NCBI GenBank assembly: GCA_003133645.1
Contig: PKYI01000104.1
Coordinates: forward strand, 1-64,000
Length of the DNA: 64,000 nt
DNA from: Acidobacteriota bacterium
Lineage (GTDB): Bacteria > Acidobacteriota > Thermoanaerobaculia > Thermoanaerobaculales > Thermoanaerobaculaceae
Reading direction: 5' to 3'
Part shown: positions 61,538 through 64,000 of the stretch, piece by piece
Numbering within the stretch: position 1 is the stretch's first letter
How the letters are laid out: the number at the start of each line of letters is the position of its first letter
The notes under the pieces: model-generated
Database searches by the model: none
Told to the model about the DNA's origin: nothing
The model's input: the letters and a program-made list of their open reading frames with translations, nothing else
Program-made: the position numbers and the translations under genes

Positions 61538-63644
61538 TAACCGGACCGTCGCTCAGCGAGGGAGCACGGGCGGCCTCCGGCTGGACGCCGATCGCGCGGT
61601 CGAGCGCGGGGACGCTGTAGACGACGCCCCCCTTGACGACGGTCTCGACCCGGCGCAGGGCGTGGATGTCCGCGACCGGGTCGCCGTCGACGACGATCAG
61701 GTCGGCGAGCTTCCCCGGCGCCACGGAGCCGAGCTCGCGGCCGCGTCCCATCACCCGTGCGCCGCCGAGCGTCGCGATCTGGAGCACCCTCGCGCTGGGA
61801 ATGCCGGCCTCGACCCAGAGCTCGAGCTCGCGGGCAAGGGTGAAGCCCGCCATCGAGTCGGTGCCGGCGACCATCGGGATGCCCGCGTCGTACTGCGCCT
61901 TGAGCATGACGAGCATGGCGCGGAATGCGTCGCGGTAGAGTGCGTCCTTCCCTTCCGGGACCGGCAGCCCGCCGGTCGAGAGGCCGCGCCGGACCTGCAC
62001 CGGCAGGCGCCCGGCGAGCCCGGCCCAGCCGGGCAGCACGCCGCCGTGGCGGGGCACGAAGAGCGTCTCGAAGACGTTGATCGTGGGGTCGAGGACCGTA
62101 TGATGCGCGAGGAACAGCTTGAACAACGCCTGCACACGCGGCTGCGAGGGGTCGATCTCGGCGCCGTGCTCGGCCACGGCGGTGAACCGTGCCGGCGTGC
62201 GCGTGTCCTTCACCGTGTCGAACAGGAAGTTCAAGAAGACGAAGTTCTCGTGCTGGATCTCGTCCGCGCCGTCGCGGACGAACTGCTCGGCGGTCATGAA
62301 CGCCGGGACATGGCCCGAGACGCGCATGCCGTGCTCGTGGGCGAGGCGGGCGAGCAGCGGCACCAGCTCCGGCTTGATCGAGCTGTAGATCTTGAGCTGG
62401 ACGTACCCGTGCCGGGCGTAGTTCTCCACCGCGGCCTGCGCCTGCGCCGGGGTGTCCACCTTGTCTTTGATCGGCGCGCTGTACGGTCCGCTGCCGTCGA
62501 CGACACCGGCCAGGACTACCCGCGGCCCGATCGCGGTGCCGTCGTCGAAGCTCTTTTTCATGGCGAGAAGCGTGTCCATGTCGTTGGCCATGTCGCGCAC
62601 GGTGGTGACGCCGTTGGCGATGTCGAGGAGGCCGTCGACGCCCCCGAGGTGCACGTGCATGTCCCACAGGCCGGGCAGCAGCGTCTTGCCGTTCAGTTTG
62701 ACGACCTCGGCGCCGTCCGGCACACTGACCTTGCCGTCGGGACCCACCGCGGCGATGCGCTCGCCCTCGATCACGACGGTCTGGCCGGGCCGCAGGACCG
62801 CCCTGTCGGCGTCGAAGAGCGCCGCTCCGGTGAACGCGAGCGCCCTCTCGGGCTTGTGACCGAGGCTCTTGGCCAGGGCCGCGGAGCGGGCGACCTCGGC
62901 CGCGTCCTGGGCCGCGAGCAGCCTGGGGAGCGCGCCCTCCCATCCCTTCGGCACCACCGTCAACCAGTGGCTGGCCGAGGCGAAGAAACCCCCGTCGGCG
63001 TCGAGCCACACCCGCACCGGGGTGAAGTCGAGGCCGGCGACCGCGACCTGCACGACCCTGCGGCGCGTGTTGCCGGCCGTAAGCTCGAGCTCGCCGACCT
63101 TCTCGAGCGTCGCCTCACCCTCGGGCAGCAGGGCGATCGTCCCGCCCGGCGCGCGCAGGAGCGCGCGGGCGAGCAGGCCCGTGTCGAACGGTGTGTCATT
63201 GAACGGGAGGTAGAAGGCATGGCCCGAAACGGCGCGGCTGCCCGGTCCGCCGCCGCCGGACCACGTGGCGCGCGTCTCCGTGCGCTCGAACCGCTCGGCG
63301 ACCGGGCCCTTCATGTAGTCGTTGCCGTCCGTCTCGATGCGAACAGGGGTCGAATCCGGGCCGAGCCGGATCGTCGAGTCGAGCCGCGGTCCGCGCCCGC
63401 GGTCGTTGTACTCGAAGTGGACCCGGTATGCGGAGGCCCCCGTCGCCCGCACCGTCATCGTGCCGGCCTGTGCGCCGCCGAGAATGACCGCGAAGGCCGC
63501 GGGAGGCGGCGGCGCGGGCGGCTCGGGTGCTGCGGCGACGGGCACCGCCAGCAGGGCGAGCGCGGTCGCGGCGATCGCCAGCGTCCGCCGGCCAGCCCCG
63601 TCCCATGGCGTCGTGCGGTGGACGGCCCGCGCCGCGGGGCTCAC
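61530..63644 (-). CDS. Secreted amidohydrolase-family protein
   Basis: 704 residues from a GTG start that overlaps the dipeptidase stop (GTGA). Signal segment about 20-40 (LAIAATALALLAVPVAAAPE). The first ~270 residues are a beta-rich domain, also seen in other Acidobacteria-style amidohydrolases. The metal-dependent TIM barrel follows: LPGLWDMHVHLGGV (HxH), Lys in VQLKIYSS, His in RVSGHVPA, IQHENFVF (His), MVAGTDSMAG (Asp), and GKLADLIVVDGDP at the end. It probably acts on imides, dipeptides or lactam-like amides. The last codons and TAG stop lie inside a REP-like element, so the original C-terminus may have been replaced. Confidence 0.9.
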   Translation of the reverse strand: MSPAARAVHRTTPWDGAGRRTLAIAATALALLAVPVAAAPEPPAPPPPAAFAVILGGAQAGTMTVRATGASAYRVHFEYNDRGRGPRLDSTIRLGPDSTPVRIETDGNDYMKGPVAERFERTETRATWSGGGGPGSRAVSGHAFYLPFNDTPFDTGLLARALLRAPGGTIALLPEGEATLEKVGELELTAGNTRRRVVQVAVAGLDFTPVRVWLDADGGFFASASHWLTVVPKGWEGALPRLLAAQDAAEVARSAALAKSLGHKPERALAFTGAALFDADRAVLRPGQTVVIEGERIAAVGPDGKVSVPDGAEVVKLNGKTLLPGLWDMHVHLGGVDGLLDIANGVTTVRDMANDMDTLLAMKKSFDDGTAIGPRVVLAGVVDGSGPYSAPIKDKVDTPAQAQAAVENYARHGYVQLKIYSSIKPELVPLLARLAHEHGMRVSGHVPAFMTAEQFVRDGADEIQHENFVFLNFLFDTVKDTRTPARFTAVAEHGAEIDPSQPRVQALFKLFLAHHTVLDPTINVFETLFVPRHGGVLPGWAGLAGRLPVQVRRGLSTGGLPVPEGKDALYRDAFRAMLVMLKAQYDAGIPMVAGTDSMAGFTLARELELWVEAGIPSARVLQIATLGGARVMGRGRELGSVAPGKLADLIVVDGDPVADIHALRRVETVVKGGVVYSVPALDRAIGVQPEAARAPSLSDGPVRY

Positions 63645-64000
63645 GCCGTCCCCCAGATCTCGCCCAGGACACGGTGGAGGTTGCCGCCGAGGATCTTCTC
63701 GATCGCGGGGGTCTTGTAGCCCCGGGCCGCGAGCGCCGCGGCGATCGCCTCCATGCGGTTGGGGGCGTTGAGCTCGGGGATGAACGGCGGCCGGTCCACA
63801 CTCTCGCCCGGCGCGCTGACGCCCGCCTTCTTGCGCGCCTCGATCTCCTCACGGAGCTGCCGGCGGTACTCGGCGTTGTCGTCGATCGGCACGATCCCCT
63901 GGTCGCTGCCGATGCCGACGTGGTCCTCGCCGCAGACGCCGACGGCGTGGTCCACGTGGCGCAGCAGATCGTCCACGGTTATAGGACCCGGTCCAGCGGA
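63641..64000 (-). CDS. Membrane dipeptidase (M19 family), C-terminal part, cut by window edge
   Basis: The last ~119 codons of a gene whose 5' part lies beyond base 64000; the frame is open to the edge. VDDLLRHVDHAVGVCGEDHV with GIGSDQG is the M19 renal-dipeptidase motif with the last metal ligand region. NRMEAIAAALAARGYKTPAI and KILGGNLHRVLGEIW are its usual C-terminus. It hydrolyses dipeptides. Its stop overlaps the amidohydrolase start, so the two hydrolases are coupled. Distance from the true start cannot be judged. Confidence 0.9.
   Translation of the reverse strand, partial: SAGPGPITVDDLLRHVDHAVGVCGEDHVGIGSDQGIVPIDDNAEYRRQLREEIEARKKAGVSAPGESVDRPPFIPELNAPNRMEAIAAALAARGYKTPAIEKILGGNLHRVLGEIWGTA

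Overview
This is a very GC-rich window from a Gram-negative bacterium, most probably an Acidobacteriota member (Thermoanaerobaculia/Holophagae-like). The assignment is inference from gene style, not from a marker gene. The style features are secreted S9, M28, M20 and tricorn-type peptidases, Ser/Thr kinases carrying TPR tails, carboxypeptidase-regulatory and PEGA-domain secreted proteins, an ECF sigma factor with its own membrane partner, and TonB. Most genes are on the minus strand in the first half. Frequent TGATG/ATGA stop-start overlaps indicate tight operons.

Regions. 1-3.1 kb is an information-processing block transcribed leftward: tadA, tRNA-Ser(CGA), tRNA-Ser(GGA), SRP RNA, dnaX, ybaB, recR (recR runs off the edge). 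3-10 kb holds a methyltransferase, a DUF2723 membrane protein, a lipoprotein, and a two-gene signalling operon (a hybrid kinase whose receiver has Glu at the phospho-acceptor position, followed by a REC-PAS-GGDEF-EAL protein). 9.8-24.5 kb is dominated by secreted hydrolases (M20, phosphoesterase, 5'-nucleotidase, tricorn-like, M28), plus GlgC and small regulators. 24.7-28.2 kb is a decay zone: a collapsed ABC transporter, a chimeric chaperone/TPR/helicase remnant and a transposase tail, around an intact lysine-rich SWIB protein. 28-32 kb encodes an acyl-CoA dehydrogenase/EtfAB operon. 34-41 kb carries a lower-GC phospholipase-D protein, a PEGA protein and a large carboxypeptidase-regulatory-domain gene broken by three frameshifts and a stop. 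41-50 kb has prolyl oligopeptidase, tRNA-Arg, two tandem Ser/Thr kinases, a DinB protein and an orphan sortase.

50-64 kb is the most unusual part. A REP-associated tyrosine transposase (RAYT) with near-inverted flanks sits beside a family of roughly 60-90 bp inverted-repeat elements spread over the next 10 kb (half copy at 51.58 kb; fuller copies at 53.58, 55.68, 58.38 and 61.46 kb). These lie at gene ends. One abuts a DUF1003 gene fragment and one supplies the last codons of an amidohydrolase. Between them lie a protein built of three ~145-residue repeats of unknown function, two thioredoxin-fold proteins, a lower-GC sulfur islet (DsrE, TauE/SafE fragment, SoxB-like hydrolase), an ECF sigma/anti-sigma-like pair and TonB.

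At least four other dispersed palindromic repeat families are visible: TGTAGCGGC hairpins, TGTAGGGGCGGGG elements, GCGAGGAG-type elements and the ATGCCCGC palindrome. No CRISPR array, rRNA or prophage was seen. All functions are from reading motifs by eye; no database search was run.
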